64,000 nt of DNA from Sphingomonas sp. Root720 (GCF_001428605.1 NZ_LMID01000016.1:81199-145198), one strand, 5' to 3'. Positions 8,816 through 18,367 are shown, numbered from the stretch's first letter. Notes: a model not told the origin generated them from the sequence alone. Numbers and translations are program-made.

Positions 8816-11308
8816 ATGGCGGACGGCACGGGCAACATGGCGGGCGAGCAGTGGGAATTGCTCCGGCGCAGCGGCGCGATGGGAGCGGCGATCGCGGACA
8901 CGGATTGGTCGGCTTCGCCCCTGGGGCCGCCGGCAGCATGGCCGGCCGCCCTGCGCGCCAACCTGGCCCTGGCACTGGGCGTGCACATGCCGATGTTCAT
9001 CTCCTGGGGGCCGGAACGATCGACGGTCTACAATGCCGCCGCCGCCGACCTGATCGGCAACCGCCACCCGGCGAGGCTCGGCGCCCCGATCCACGATGTC
9101 CTCCCCGAGATCGCCCCCCTGGTCGACGAGATCGTCGAAAAGACCGGGCAAGGCGGAACCGTCCTGAAGGAAGGCTATCCGGTCGAGCTGGCCAGCCGGC
9201 CAGGCGAGCGGCATTGGGCCAATATGTCGGCGTCGCCGATCCCCGGCGACGACGGCGAGGTCGAGGGCATCTGCCTGATCTATCGCGACGTGACCGCGCA
9301 GATCCAGCGCGAACGGGACTCGATCGAAAGCGAACAGCATTACCATGCGCTGTTCGACAGCATGGACGAAGGCTTTTGCGTGATCGAGTTCGTCGACGGA
9401 CCGCACGGCCCGCTCAGCGACTATGTCCATATCGAGGCCAATGCGGCCTATACCGCCAATGCCGGCATTCCCGACGTGGTCGGCAAGCGCCTGCGCGAGG
9501 TCGTCGGCGACGAGGCCGAGGAATGGCTTCAGCGCTATGGCGAGGTCCTTCGCACCGGCAAGCCGGTCCGCTTCGAAAAGGAACTGATCGAGACCGGCCG
9601 CCATCTGAGTCTGTCCGCCTTCCGGCTCGATCCGCCCGAACGGCGGCAGGTGGCCGTGCTGTTCCAGGACATCACCGCGCGGCGGACCGCCGAACTGGAA
9701 TTGCTGGAGCTCAACCGAACGCTCGAGGCGCGAGTCGCGGCGGCGCTGGCCGAGCGCAAGATCCTGGCCGACATCGTCGAGGGTACCAATGCCTTCATCC
9801 AGGTTTCCGACATGGATTTCAACTGGTTGGCGATCAATCGCGCCTCGGCGGTCGAGTTCGAACGCATCTACGGCATCCGGCCCAAGGTCGGCGAGAACAT
9901 GCTCGACATGCTCGCCGACAAGCCCGAGGCGCAAGCGTCGATCCGCGCGGTGTGGCAGCGGGCGATCGACGGCGAGGAGTTCGTCGAGATCGGCGAATTC
10001 GGCGATCACGACCGCATCCGCCGCTGCTACGAAATGCGCTTCGGCGTGTTGCGCGACGGCGAGGGCACGCAGATCGGCGCCTATCAGTTCGTCTATGACG
10101 TCACCGAAAGACTGGCTGAACAGGAAAGGCTGCAAGATGCCGAAGATGCGCTCCGCCAAGCCCAGAAGATGGAGGCGGTAGGTCAGCTGACCGGCGGCCT
10201 CGCCCATGACTTCAACAATCTTCTGGCCGGCATCTCGGGTTCCTATGAGATGATCGCGGTGCGGCTGGCGCAGGGACGCAGCAAAGAGATCGAAAAATAT
10301 CTGATCGCAGGCCAGGGCGCCGCCCGCCGCGCGGCCGCGCTCACCCATAGGCTGCTGGCGTTTGCCCGGCGCCAGACGCTGGCGCCCAAGGCCATGGTCG
10401 TCAACCGGCTGCTGCCCGACCTGGTCGAACTGGTGCGCCGCACGGTGGGGCCGGCGATCGAGGTCGAGACGATCGCCGCGGCCGGTCTATGGCCGAGCCT
10501 CGTCGATGCCAACCAGCTCGAAAACGCGATTCTGAACCTGTGCATCAACGCGCGCGACGCGATGCCGGACGGCGGCGCGATCACGATCGAGACCGGGAAC
10601 AAATGGATGGACGAGCGCACCGCGCGCGAACGCGGCCTGTTCCCCGGACAATATGTCGCCATCTGCGTCAGCGACACCGGTTCGGGCATCGACAAGACGA
10701 TCCTGGACCGCGTCTTCGATCCTTTCTTCACCACCAAGCCGATCGGTGAGGGAACCGGACTGGGCCTGTCGATGGTCTATGGCTTCGCGCGCCAGTCGAA
10801 CGGCCATGTGCGCATCTATTCGGAGGTGGACCATGGCACGATGGTCTGCATCTACCTGCCCCGCCATTTCGGGGTGGAGGAGGAACCCGAGGGCGACAGG
10901 ACCGGGGCGGCGGCACTGGCGTCGGAGCAAGCCAATGCGCGGGTCCTCGTCGTCGACGACGAGCCGACGGTGCGCATGCTGGTCGTCGATGCGCTCGCCG
11001 AGCTCGGCTATGCCTGTCTCGAAGCGCCCGACGGCGCGGCGGGACTGCGGATCCTGGAAGCCGACAGCGGGATCGACCTGCTGATCACCGACGTCGGCCT
11101 GCCGGGCGGGCTCAACGGCCGCCAGGTCGCCGAGGCGGCCCGCAAGATGCAGCCCGACCTCAAGATCCTGTTCATCACCGGCTATGCCGAGAATGCCGTG
11201 CTCAACCACGGCCATGTCGAACGCGGCATGGAGGTGCTGACCAAGCCCTTCTCCATCGACGACCTAGCCGGCCGGGTCGACCGGCTGCTCCACCCCGAAC
11301 GGCGCTGA
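8816..11308 (+). CDS. PAS hybrid sensor histidine kinase
   Basis: The 830-aa cytoplasmic hybrid kinase has three PAS-type domains, a HisKA/HATPase core and a C-terminal receiver. The first PAS-like domain has the well-known PLGPPAAWP and MFISWGPE motifs. Two further PAS domains each end in an I/VTxR or VTER sequence. The phospho-acceptor His is about residue 464 in LAHDFNN. The ATP-binding lid shows NARDAMPDGG, DTGSGID and GTGLGLSMV. The receiver (about 705-825) has VVDDE and the acceptor Asp near 759 in LLITDVGLPGG. No membrane span is visible, so it probably senses an intracellular signal, light or redox through PAS ligands. No partner regulator lies nearby. The ATG at 8816 follows CAGGGG. 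Confidence 0.9.
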   Translation: MADGTGNMAGEQWELLRRSGAMGAAIADTDWSASPLGPPAAWPAALRANLALALGVHMPMFISWGPERSTVYNAAAADLIGNRHPARLGAPIHDVLPEIAPLVDEIVEKTGQGGTVLKEGYPVELASRPGERHWANMSASPIPGDDGEVEGICLIYRDVTAQIQRERDSIESEQHYHALFDSMDEGFCVIEFVDGPHGPLSDYVHIEANAAYTANAGIPDVVGKRLREVVGDEAEEWLQRYGEVLRTGKPVRFEKELIETGRHLSLSAFRLDPPERRQVAVLFQDITARRTAELELLELNRTLEARVAAALAERKILADIVEGTNAFIQVSDMDFNWLAINRASAVEFERIYGIRPKVGENMLDMLADKPEAQASIRAVWQRAIDGEEFVEIGEFGDHDRIRRCYEMRFGVLRDGEGTQIGAYQFVYDVTERLAEQERLQDAEDALRQAQKMEAVGQLTGGLAHDFNNLLAGISGSYEMIAVRLAQGRSKEIEKYLIAGQGAARRAAALTHRLLAFARRQTLAPKAMVVNRLLPDLVELVRRTVGPAIEVETIAAAGLWPSLVDANQLENAILNLCINARDAMPDGGAITIETGNKWMDERTARERGLFPGQYVAICVSDTGSGIDKTILDRVFDPFFTTKPIGEGTGLGLSMVYGFARQSNGHVRIYSEVDHGTMVCIYLPRHFGVEEEPEGDRTGAAALASEQANARVLVVDDEPTVRMLVVDALAELGYACLEAPDGAAGLRILEADSGIDLLITDVGLPGGLNGRQVAEAARKMQPDLKILFITGYAENAVLNHGHVERGMEVLTKPFSIDDLAGRVDRLLHPERR

Positions 11309-11312
11309 CCGG

Positions 11313-11336
11313 CGAAGCGCACCCGCGCGCGCTTCG
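11313..11336. terminator. hairpin between convergent genes
   Basis: CGAAGCGC and GCGCTTCG form a perfect 8-bp stem with an 8-nt loop between the convergent kinase and LprI-like genes. No U-tract follows on either strand, so termination is plausible but not certain. Confidence 0.45.
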
Positions 11337-11338
11337 GG

Positions 11339-12049
11339 TCAGTAGAGCTCGAGTTCGTAGCTGCGCAGCGTCTCGTCGAGCAGCCGGTCGTAGCTGCCCT
11401 CGAAGCTGCGGCCGCGGCAGGCGCCAGCCTGGACCACCCGGATCGACAGCGCCTCGGGCAGCAGCCGCAGGGTGCAGCCGTCATCCTTGGCGAGCGGCAG
11501 CCCGTCGGCGTCGCCCATCGTCGACACCATGACCTGGGGACCATCCCACAGGGCGGAGCGATCGCCCTCCAGGGTGACGAGGTTCACCTCCGCCGTCCTG
11601 GCCGGATCATAGAGGCGCACCCGGAAGCCGTTGGCGCGACCGGGATGGAGCAGCAGCTTCATCCCTCCCGCCGAGCGATAGACGCCCGAATGGACATAGG
11701 CCCCGCTCTCGATGTCGTCGACCCGACGGCGCATCGTGTCGCGCAGGCAGGCTGTGTCGCTGAGCACGCAATCGGTCTCGGTCGCGGCGTCGAGCCGCTC
11801 GATCGCCTGGAAGCTGGTCAGCCACTGCTGCTGGTCGTTCTTCACATAGGATGCGATCGCACCGTCCCACATCGCCAGCGCCCGCGCATAGGCACCAGCG
11901 ATGCGCGCGTCATAGTCGCGCATCGCGGGATCGTCGCAGATCGCCCTTTCGAGCTTCGTCGCGACCCTCGCGCAGTCGATGCCGCCCGCCTCAACCCCCG
12001 TGGCAAGCAGGGCAAGGAGGGTGGCGAGGATCGGAGCCATGGCCTTCAT
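11339..12049 (-). CDS. secreted LprI/DUF1311-like protein
   Basis: This 236-aa protein begins with a signal peptide (MAPILATLLALLATGVEA). It continues with an LprI-type N-terminal module: IDCARVATKLERAIC, then DPAMRDYDARIAGAYARAL. In this family, paired Cys residues and a YxxAL helix define lysozyme-inhibitor-like domains. The remaining 140 residues are of no recognised family. The ATG at 12049 is chosen because it starts the signal peptide and follows GGAGAG. The role is probably periplasmic. Lysozyme inhibition is known for some family members but is not shown here. Confidence 0.72.
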   Translation of the reverse strand: MKAMAPILATLLALLATGVEAGGIDCARVATKLERAICDDPAMRDYDARIAGAYARALAMWDGAIASYVKNDQQQWLTSFQAIERLDAATETDCVLSDTACLRDTMRRRVDDIESGAYVHSGVYRSAGGMKLLLHPGRANGFRVRLYDPARTAEVNLVTLEGDRSALWDGPQVMVSTMGDADGLPLAKDDGCTLRLLPEALSIRVVQAGACRGRSFEGSYDRLLDETLRSYELELY

Positions 12050-12244
12050 TGTCGTCTCTCCGGATGGTGACGACTCGTCATGCCCGCTGCCGCCGCGCGG
12101 CGCGGTGATGAAAAGCACAATGGCTCAAGGACTTGGCCGCGCGCGCCGTCGGTGCCGGAACAGGCCCCCGCCACAGATCGTTCCTGGGTGCCGGCCGCTG
12201 ATAAACAGAGCCTGTCGGCCGGCCTTTCGAGGAAGGATGCGACA

Positions 12245-12675
12245 ATGATACAATCGATCTCCACCAAAGCCTGCTGCTCGTCGCGGGCGCCGTGCTGCTG
12301 GGCACGTCGGTGCCCGCCTTCGCACAGGATGGCGAAGAACTGGTCGTTACCGGCCGCTACGGCAAGCTGCCCGACAGTGCCCAGAGCGCATCGCACGCGG
12401 TCAGCTATGCAGATCTCGACCTGAGCACCAAGGCAGGCCAGAGCGAATTCCGCCACCGGCTCAAGCTGACGGCCCGCTATCTCTGCGACAAGCTGGGCGA
12501 GAGCGACACCTCCAGCCCGATCGCCCCGTCCTGCCAGGACGCCGCGGTGAAGGATGCCATGGCCCGCGCCGGCACGATCGAGGAAGGCTTCGCGCCGCGT
12601 GGCACCACCTGGGTAGCCTCGTCGCGCTGGCAGGCGCCCTATCCGGCGGATTGGGACAGCCGTTATCCCGATTGA
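12245..12675 (+). pseudogene. UrcA-family secreted protein with apparent frameshift
   Basis: The frame ending at 12675 encodes a UrcA-like protein: a signal-peptide cleavage region SVPAFAQDG, then VSYADLDLSTKAGQ and YLCDK. Its longest in-frame start is a GTG at 12292, in the middle of the hydrophobic segment and without a ribosome-binding site. An ATG at 12245 with AGGAAGG upstream reads MIQSISTKA in another frame. Slipping back one base at the AAA of 12266-12268 joins the two into a textbook signal peptide (ISTKSLLLVAGAVLLG, then the AFAQ site). One A therefore appears to be missing from a short A-run. It may be a real frameshift, a sequencing error, or a shorter protein starting at 12292. 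Confidence 0.6.
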
Positions 12676-12812
12676 GCCGGAGCTCGCCGGCGGACGGGGC
12701 CCCTCGCCCGCCAGCGACCGCCATCCACGCCTGCCGATCAGGGGGCCGATCGCCAGCCCATCTCAACCATATGGCGCTTGATTAGCCGCGCGATCCCCAC
12801 GATGAAGACCGG

Positions 12813-14423
12813 GTGAAGGATCTGGGAAGCTTCGACTATGTGATCGCCGGCGCGGGAACCGCCGGCTGCCTGCTCGCCAATCGCCTCTCCGCTGACCCCA
12901 CCAAGCGCGTGCTGGTGCTCGAAGCGGGCGGCACGGATAGCTGGATCTGGTTTCACATCCCGGTCGGCTATCTCTTCGCGATCGGCAATCCGCGCGCCGA
13001 CTGGATGTTCGAGACCGCCGAGGAGCCGGGGCTCGGCGGACGCAGGCTCGCTTATCCGCGCGGCAAGGTGATCGGCGGCTGCTCCGCCATCAACGCGATG
13101 ATCTACATGCGCGGCCAGGCCGCCGATTATGACGGCTGGCGCGAGCTGGGGCTGGCCGGCTGGGGATGGGATGATGTCCTTCCCCATTTCCTGCGCCACG
13201 AGGACCATGCGTCGGCGAGCGGCAGCCATCACCGCCGCGGCGGCGAATGGCGCGTCGAGCGTCCGCGCCTCCGCTGGGAGGTCCTCGACGCGGTCCGCGA
13301 AGCAGGCGCGGCGCTGGGCATCGCGCCGGTCGACGATTTCAACGGCGGCGACAATGCCGGTTGCGGCTATTTCCATGTCAACCAGCGCGGCGGCCGGCGG
13401 GTCAGCGCGGCGGGCGCTTTCCTGAAGCCGGCGCTGGGACGGCCCAACCTGCGGCTGGAGACCGGGGTCGAGATCGATCGCATCCTGTTCGACGATCGCC
13501 GCGCGGCCGGCCTCGTCTTCCGGCGCGGCAACGAGCAATGGACGGCGCGCGCGGATGGCGAGGTAATCCTGGCGACCGGCGCGGTCGGCACGCCCAAGCT
13601 GCTCCAGCTGTCGGGAGTCGGAGAGGCGGCGCGGTTGAAGCGGTTGGGCATCGAGCCGGTCCACGACCTTCCCGGGGTCGGCGCCAACCTGCAGGATCAT
13701 CTCCAGATCCGCCCGATCTTCAAGGTGCGGGGGGTCCGCACGCTCAACACCGACTATGCCAATCTTCTCCGCCGCGCGGCGATGGGGCTCGAATATGCGC
13801 TGTTCCGGACCGGGCCGCTGACGATGGCGCCCTCGCAGCTCGGCATGTTCGCGCGATCGTCGGATGCCCATGCGAGGCCCAACCTGCAATTTCATTTCCA
13901 GCCGCTGTCGCTCGACGCGTGGGGCACCGGCCTGCACCGGTTCGGCGCCTTCACCGCCAGCGTCTGTAACCTGCGGCCGACCAGCCGGGGCCGGATCGAC
14001 CTGGCCGGCGCCGACCCCTCCGCCCCGCCCCGGATCGCACCAGGATATCTGTCGACCGAGGAGGACCGGCGGACCGCGGTCGACTCGCTACGGCTGGCGC
14101 GGAAAATCGCGGCGCAAGCCCCGCTGGCCCGCTACCGGCCGGAAGAGTTCCGGCCGGGCGCCGAGCTCGACAGCGACGAACAGCTCCTCGCCGCGGCGGC
14201 CGAGCTCGGGACGACGATCTTCCACCCGGTCGGAACCGCCGCGATGGGCGGCGACGATGATCCCGGCGCCGTGCTGGACGAGCGGCTGCGCGTCCGGGGC
14301 CTCGACGGCCTGCGGGTCGTCGACGCGTCGGCCATGCCCCGCATCCCGTCGGGCAACACCAGTTCGCCGACGCTGATGATCGCGGAGAAGGGCGCGGCGA
14401 TGATCATCGAGGATCGCCGCTAA
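12813..14423 (+). CDS. GMC-family (choline dehydrogenase-like) oxidoreductase
   Basis: The 536-aa flavoprotein is close to BetA/alcohol dehydrogenase members of the GMC family. FAD binding is shown by FDYVIAGAGTAGCLLANRL at residues 7-25 and LEAGG near 40. PROSITE-type GMC signatures are visible as GKVIGGCSAINAM and ATGAVGTPKLLQLSGVG. The C-terminal catalytic block reads FHPVGTAAMG and later PSGNTSSPT, giving the His and Asn pair. It lacks a signal peptide. The start is GTG at 12813 with a weak upstream signal. A nearby ATG at 12802 runs straight into a stop. It stands alone, convergent with the histidine kinase gene. The substrate is an alcohol of unknown identity. Confidence 0.88.
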   Translation: MKDLGSFDYVIAGAGTAGCLLANRLSADPTKRVLVLEAGGTDSWIWFHIPVGYLFAIGNPRADWMFETAEEPGLGGRRLAYPRGKVIGGCSAINAMIYMRGQAADYDGWRELGLAGWGWDDVLPHFLRHEDHASASGSHHRRGGEWRVERPRLRWEVLDAVREAGAALGIAPVDDFNGGDNAGCGYFHVNQRGGRRVSAAGAFLKPALGRPNLRLETGVEIDRILFDDRRAAGLVFRRGNEQWTARADGEVILATGAVGTPKLLQLSGVGEAARLKRLGIEPVHDLPGVGANLQDHLQIRPIFKVRGVRTLNTDYANLLRRAAMGLEYALFRTGPLTMAPSQLGMFARSSDAHARPNLQFHFQPLSLDAWGTGLHRFGAFTASVCNLRPTSRGRIDLAGADPSAPPRIAPGYLSTEEDRRTAVDSLRLARKIAAQAPLARYRPEEFRPGAELDSDEQLLAAAAELGTTIFHPVGTAAMGGDDDPGAVLDERLRVRGLDGLRVVDASAMPRIPSGNTSSPTLMIAEKGAAMIIEDRR

Positions 14424-14427
14424 TCCG

Positions 14428-15783
14428 TCAGGCCGCCGAGGTGGGGAAGCGCCATTCGACACAGAAGCCTTTGTCGAGATTGACGAATTCCAGCGTCGAT
14501 CGGTGCAGTCGCGCGATCGTGTCGACGAGGCTGAGGCCCAGGCCGATACCCGCGCCGGGCCCCTTCCGCGCGCGATAGAAGCGTTCGGTGATGTGCGGGA
14601 GATCGCCATCCGCTATGCCGGGCCCTGTATCGCGCACCGATATGAGCAGCGCGCCCTTCTCGTCCTGTCCCGAAACCACCACCTCCCCGCCCTCGGGGGT
14701 GAACTTGATCGCATTGTCGAGCAGGTTGGCGACCGCCTGGAAGACGAGGTCGCGGTCGCAGCGCAGGACCATGCCGGCCTGTACGAAGGTCGACAGCATG
14801 ATGCCGCGCTCGTCGGCTTCGGGCCGGTAGAAATCGGCCACGTCCTCGAGCAGCGCGGTGAGGTCGGACGGCATCAGCGCGATCTCGCGGCTTCCGGTCT
14901 CGAGCCGGGCGATGCGCAACACGGTGTCGAAGATCGCTCCGAGCCTTTCCGCCTCGGCCAGCGCCTCGGCGACCCGCGGCGCATCGCCTTCGCCGGACGC
15001 GAGCGCATCCTCCAGGCTGGCACGCAGGCGGGCGAGCGGGGTGCGCATCTCGTGCGCGACGCTGTCCGAGACCCGTCGCACCGACTCCATCGCATGTTCT
15101 ATCCGGTGGAGCATCGCGTTGAGCGTCTCGGCCAGCCGGTCGAACTCGTCGTCGCTGCCGTCCACCGAGACGCGCTTCGACATGTCCCCGGCCATGACGC
15201 TGCGCGCCGTCGCCGCGACCCGGTCGACCCGCCGGCCGATCGCCCGGCTCATCAGCAGACCGCCGAGCAGCGCCAGCAGCAGCGCCGCCACGGCCACTAC
15301 CGAAGCGCCCGAAGCGAGCGCCCTTTCCCGTTCGCTGATATTGTCGATATCGCGTCCGATGATCAGCCGGGCGCCGTCGTCGAAGCGGCGGTCGAGCGCC
15401 AGCGCCTCGAAATCATGCTCGTCGCCATCGACGGAAATGTCGGCCTCGAGCCTGCCCCAGCCCTCGAACACGGTGCGCGGCCAACTCGGCAGGTTTGCGG
15501 TGACGACCCGGCCCTTCCGGTCGATGAAGGCGTGAAACGCCTTGTAGCGATCCGACGCGGCATCGCGGGCGCGCAGCCGGCGCACCAGTGCCGCTTCGCC
15601 GTCGACGATGTACAGGTTGGCGAGCACGTCCGCCTCGCGCCGCACGACCTGCTCGGCCTGGCGGAGCGGAACGCGCACGACCATGGCGTAATAAGCGCCG
15701 ACCAGCAGCAGCAGCGATCCGACGAACAGCCCCGCATAAGTGAGCGCCAGGCGGAAGGAGAGGCTGGCGAAGAGCTGCCTCAC
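14428..15783 (-). CDS. membrane sensor histidine kinase
   Basis: The 451-aa kinase has two membrane spans (about 10-32 and 158-178) enclosing a 125-residue periplasmic sensor. A HAMP domain follows, then HisKA with the phospho-acceptor His244 in SVAHEMRTPL, and an HATPase domain with LLDNAIKF, DTGPGI and GIGLGLSLV. Its ATG overlaps the stop of the OmpR-type regulator by 4 nt (15780-15783), so the two are a cognate pair. The PepSY protein upstream in the same unit suggests an envelope-directed response. The stimulus is unknown. Confidence 0.92.
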   Translation of the reverse strand: MRQLFASLSFRLALTYAGLFVGSLLLLVGAYYAMVVRVPLRQAEQVVRREADVLANLYIVDGEAALVRRLRARDAASDRYKAFHAFIDRKGRVVTANLPSWPRTVFEGWGRLEADISVDGDEHDFEALALDRRFDDGARLIIGRDIDNISERERALASGASVVAVAALLLALLGGLLMSRAIGRRVDRVAATARSVMAGDMSKRVSVDGSDDEFDRLAETLNAMLHRIEHAMESVRRVSDSVAHEMRTPLARLRASLEDALASGEGDAPRVAEALAEAERLGAIFDTVLRIARLETGSREIALMPSDLTALLEDVADFYRPEADERGIMLSTFVQAGMVLRCDRDLVFQAVANLLDNAIKFTPEGGEVVVSGQDEKGALLISVRDTGPGIADGDLPHITERFYRARKGPGAGIGLGLSLVDTIARLHRSTLEFVNLDKGFCVEWRFPTSAA

Positions 15784-16457
15784 GCCACCGGCCGCACCAC
15801 ATAGCCGGTGCCGCGCACCGTCTCGATCAGCGGCGCTTCGAAACCGCGATCGAGTTTCTGCCGCAGCCGGCTGACATGCTGGTCGATGATGTTGGTCTGC
15901 GGATCGAAGGCATAGTCCCAGACATGTTCGAGCAGCATCGAGCGGGTGACGACCCGGCCCACGCTGCGGACCAGATATTCGAGGATGCGGAACTCGCGCT
16001 GGGTGAGGTCTATGCGCCGGCCCGCGCGGGTCACGGTGCGGCCGAGCAGATCGATCACCAGATCCCCGTTCCTGAGCTCGGACGCTTCCGCGAGCGCCGG
16101 ACCGCGCCGGCCCAGCACCTCGACCCGCGCCACCAGCTCGGACAGGGCGAAGGGCTTGGGCAGGTAATCGTCGCCGCCCGCGCGCAGCCCCTTGATCCGT
16201 TCGTCGACGTCGCCGAGCGCGCTGAGGATCAGCACCGGGGTGGTGTCGCCGGTGGCGCGGATCGTGCGGAGGATCTTCAGCCCGTCGACCTGGGGCAGCA
16301 TGCGGTCGAGGACGATCACGTCGAATCCCTCGGCAGCGGCCCGGAACAGGCCTTGGCGGCCATCGGTGGCGGTTTCGACGATATGGCCCGCCTCGCGCAG
16401 GCCCTTGTTCACATGGTCGGCGACACGGGGATCATCTTCGATCAGGAGGACGTGCAT
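15780..16457 (-). CDS. OmpR-family response regulator
   Basis: The 225-aa protein has an N-terminal receiver with acidic pair Asp8/Asp9, acceptor Asp51 (VIVLDRMLP) and the LPKPF Lys near 105. A C-terminal winged helix (about 125-222) includes LTQREFRILEYLV and RGTGYVV. It is coupled to the downstream kinase gene by a 4-nt overlap. The PepSY gene 30 nt upstream is co-oriented and may be both operon partner and target. Confidence 0.93.
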   Translation of the reverse strand: MHVLLIEDDPRVADHVNKGLREAGHIVETATDGRQGLFRAAAEGFDVIVLDRMLPQVDGLKILRTIRATGDTTPVLILSALGDVDERIKGLRAGGDDYLPKPFALSELVARVEVLGRRGPALAEASELRNGDLVIDLLGRTVTRAGRRIDLTQREFRILEYLVRSVGRVVTRSMLLEHVWDYAFDPQTNIIDQHVSRLRQKLDRGFEAPLIETVRGTGYVVRPVA

Positions 16458-16487
16458 TCGCCAGCTATAGCCTCCCCCCGCCGCATC

Positions 16488-16994
16488 TCAATCATCATAG
16501 GCCAACGCGATCCGCCGCCCCGTCGAGGCGTCGAGCAGGACCTTGCCGACCCCGGCCGCGGTCGCCAGCTCGATCTCGTAGACGGCGCGACCCTTGCGAA
16601 TCTCGAACTCGACCTCCTTGACCTCGCCACGGCTGTGCCGCTCGAGCTCGACGAGATGATCGGCCAGCGCGGTAGCCTTGCCCCCGCTCCGCAGGCGATC
16701 CTTGTCGAACCAGCCGCGCAGCCAGTTCTCCGCCCTGGGCTTCACCGCCGAGACGAGCTTGCCGGTGCGGGCGTCGACGCGCACGCGGTGGAGCAGCTGT
16801 CCGCGCACGAGGTCGATCTCATAGACCAGCCGGCCGCCGCTGGTCTCCAGCTCGCCCTCGATCGCACGCGCCGACAGGCTGCGCTCCGCCAAGCCGATCG
16901 CCCGGGTCAGACCGATCAGGTCCTGCGCCGTGGCAGGCACCGCCATGACCGCCAGCGCCGCTCCAGCAACGACGCAGAGCAACCGTCGAAACAT
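16488..16994 (-). CDS. secreted PepSY-domain protein
   Basis: The product (168 aa) has a signal peptide (FRRLLCVVAGAALAVMAVPATAQ) followed by two PepSY repeats. Each shows the strand pattern VYEIDLVRGQ/VYEIELATA and a basis of the form VRVDARTGKLV/VLLDASTGRRI. PepSY domains are small periplasmic modules linked to protease inhibition or sensory control. Three ATG codons in a row (17000, 16997, 16994) lie right after AAGGAG. Only the third has normal spacing, so 16994 is preferred. The gene heads a unit with the two-component pair, an arrangement common in proteobacteria, where the PepSY protein is probably regulated by or signals to the kinase. Confidence 0.82.
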   Translation of the reverse strand: MFRRLLCVVAGAALAVMAVPATAQDLIGLTRAIGLAERSLSARAIEGELETSGGRLVYEIDLVRGQLLHRVRVDARTGKLVSAVKPRAENWLRGWFDKDRLRSGGKATALADHLVELERHSRGEVKEVEFEIRKGRAVYEIELATAAGVGKVLLDASTGRRIALAYDD

Positions 16995-17019
16995 CATCAT
17001 CTCCTTGGACAAGGGGGCG

Positions 17020-18258
17020 TCAGCGCGGTTCGGCGCCGAGGAAGGCGGCGATCGCGGCGGCCGCGCGGTGCGAATGGCTTTGGCCCTCGCTAAGATCGAA
17101 GGTGTCGGCGAAGGCGCGTCGCTGCTCGGGCGCATAGTCGCCATGCTCCGCGATCGCCCGGTCGATCCCTTCGATCAGCCGTTCCGCGCCGTCGACCACC
17201 GGGCCGAAACGCCAATGCGCATAGTCGGGATCGTCGCGCCAGCGATGGCCATGGCTGTTGACGAACAGCGCCGGCCCGGGCTCCCGCAGGAACTCGTAGA
17301 CCTGGCTGCTGACGTCGCCGACATAGATGTCCGCGAGGGCGGTGTAGCTCATGTCGATCGAGCGGTGGCTGCCGAGGTCGACATGGACGTCGGGGCGATC
17401 GGCATAGGGCGCCAGCGCCGCGCCTACCGCGGCGCGGGTGCGGGCCGTGTCGCACAGGCGGATATGGGGAGCGACGACCAGGTTGAAGCGGCCGTCGCGG
17501 ACGATCGTATCGACGATCGCGACGCCGTCGCGCGGCCAGGAACCGAGCTTCGCCGAGAAATGCGGGTTGTAGAGGATGACGGGGCGCGCATCGGCGAAAG
17601 GCGACCAGTGCGGATCGCGCAGCCGGTCGATCGCCTCGAACTTCGGGTACCCGACCACGGCATGGGCGCCGGGCCGGATCAGCCCTTCGGCCAGCATGCG
17701 GCGGCGCTGCTTCTCGCCCGCGACGAGTGCGAAATCGAAGCGGGCGATGCGCGGATCGAAGCCCGCCGCCCGATCCCCGGCGCCATGATCGACATGGATC
17801 AGCCGGGGCCGGGTGACGCCGAAGCGGCGCATGACGGTCGACGTCCGCTCGGGCAGGGCGATCGCATCATAAAGGTTCAGCTGGCGGCGGACCGCGGCGA
17901 GGGTCAGCAGCTTGGGAGGCACGGCGCTGCGCAGCAGCTCGGCGGTCCGGTGCAGCAGCGGCGGGCCGATCCGCTCGAAGCGCAGCAGGCAGTGGCTCTC
18001 GGCGCGGGTCAGCGAGCGGGCGAGGTCGAGATGCGCCGCCGACGCGGACAATATGTCGACATTGGCCCGCCATCCGAGGGCAAGCGCCTCGGCCGTCGTG
18101 ATCCCGTGCAGGATCTGGTGGGCCTGGGCGTTGAACAGAAAGGCGACGCGCAGCAAGGGTGCCGCCGCGCATCCCGGCTGCGGGGCTTCGCCTCCTGCCG
18201 TCCCGGCATCCGGCATGGTTCCGATCCCGGACCGCGCGACGACCAGTTGCACCGCCAA
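17020..18258 (-). CDS. CDP-glycerol glycerophosphotransferase-like protein
   Basis: The 412-aa protein resembles the GT-B half of TagF-type CDP-glycerol glycerophosphotransferases. It shows RLIHVDHGAGDRA (nucleotide-pocket His region) near residue 150 and VAGEKQRRRM near 185. PVILYNPHFSAK follows around 225, and DIYVGDVSSQVYEFL near 320 matches the family's TDxSS donor-binding loop. No membrane segment is visible. The start is TTG with GAGGAG 7 nt before it. Related proteins in alphaproteobacteria occur near surface polysaccharide genes, so a glycerol- or ribitol-phosphate decoration, or a glycosyl transfer, is possible. It is co-oriented with the PepSY gene 25 nt downstream. Confidence 0.65.
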   Translation of the reverse strand: MAVQLVVARSGIGTMPDAGTAGGEAPQPGCAAAPLLRVAFLFNAQAHQILHGITTAEALALGWRANVDILSASAAHLDLARSLTRAESHCLLRFERIGPPLLHRTAELLRSAVPPKLLTLAAVRRQLNLYDAIALPERTSTVMRRFGVTRPRLIHVDHGAGDRAAGFDPRIARFDFALVAGEKQRRRMLAEGLIRPGAHAVVGYPKFEAIDRLRDPHWSPFADARPVILYNPHFSAKLGSWPRDGVAIVDTIVRDGRFNLVVAPHIRLCDTARTRAAVGAALAPYADRPDVHVDLGSHRSIDMSYTALADIYVGDVSSQVYEFLREPGPALFVNSHGHRWRDDPDYAHWRFGPVVDGAERLIEGIDRAIAEHGDYAPEQRRAFADTFDLSEGQSHSHRAAAAIAAFLGAEPR

Positions 18259-18367
18259 TCTCGATCTCCTCGTTCGACGAGGCGGTGGATAGAGGGCCTG
18301 CTTATGGGCCAGATAGCGCGAAGATTTGATTTTCGCAATGTTGGCCCGGACGACCGTTCACGCCTGT

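Noticed and set aside
8717..10348. 543-aa minus-strand frame opposite the hybrid kinase
   Set aside because: It shows no domain; the kinase motifs on the plus strand are complete.
12769..12804. ATG codons upstream of the second GMC oxidoreductase (12769 and 12802)
   Set aside because: Both run into stop codons within a few codons and are out of frame with the FAD motif; GTG 12813 is kept.
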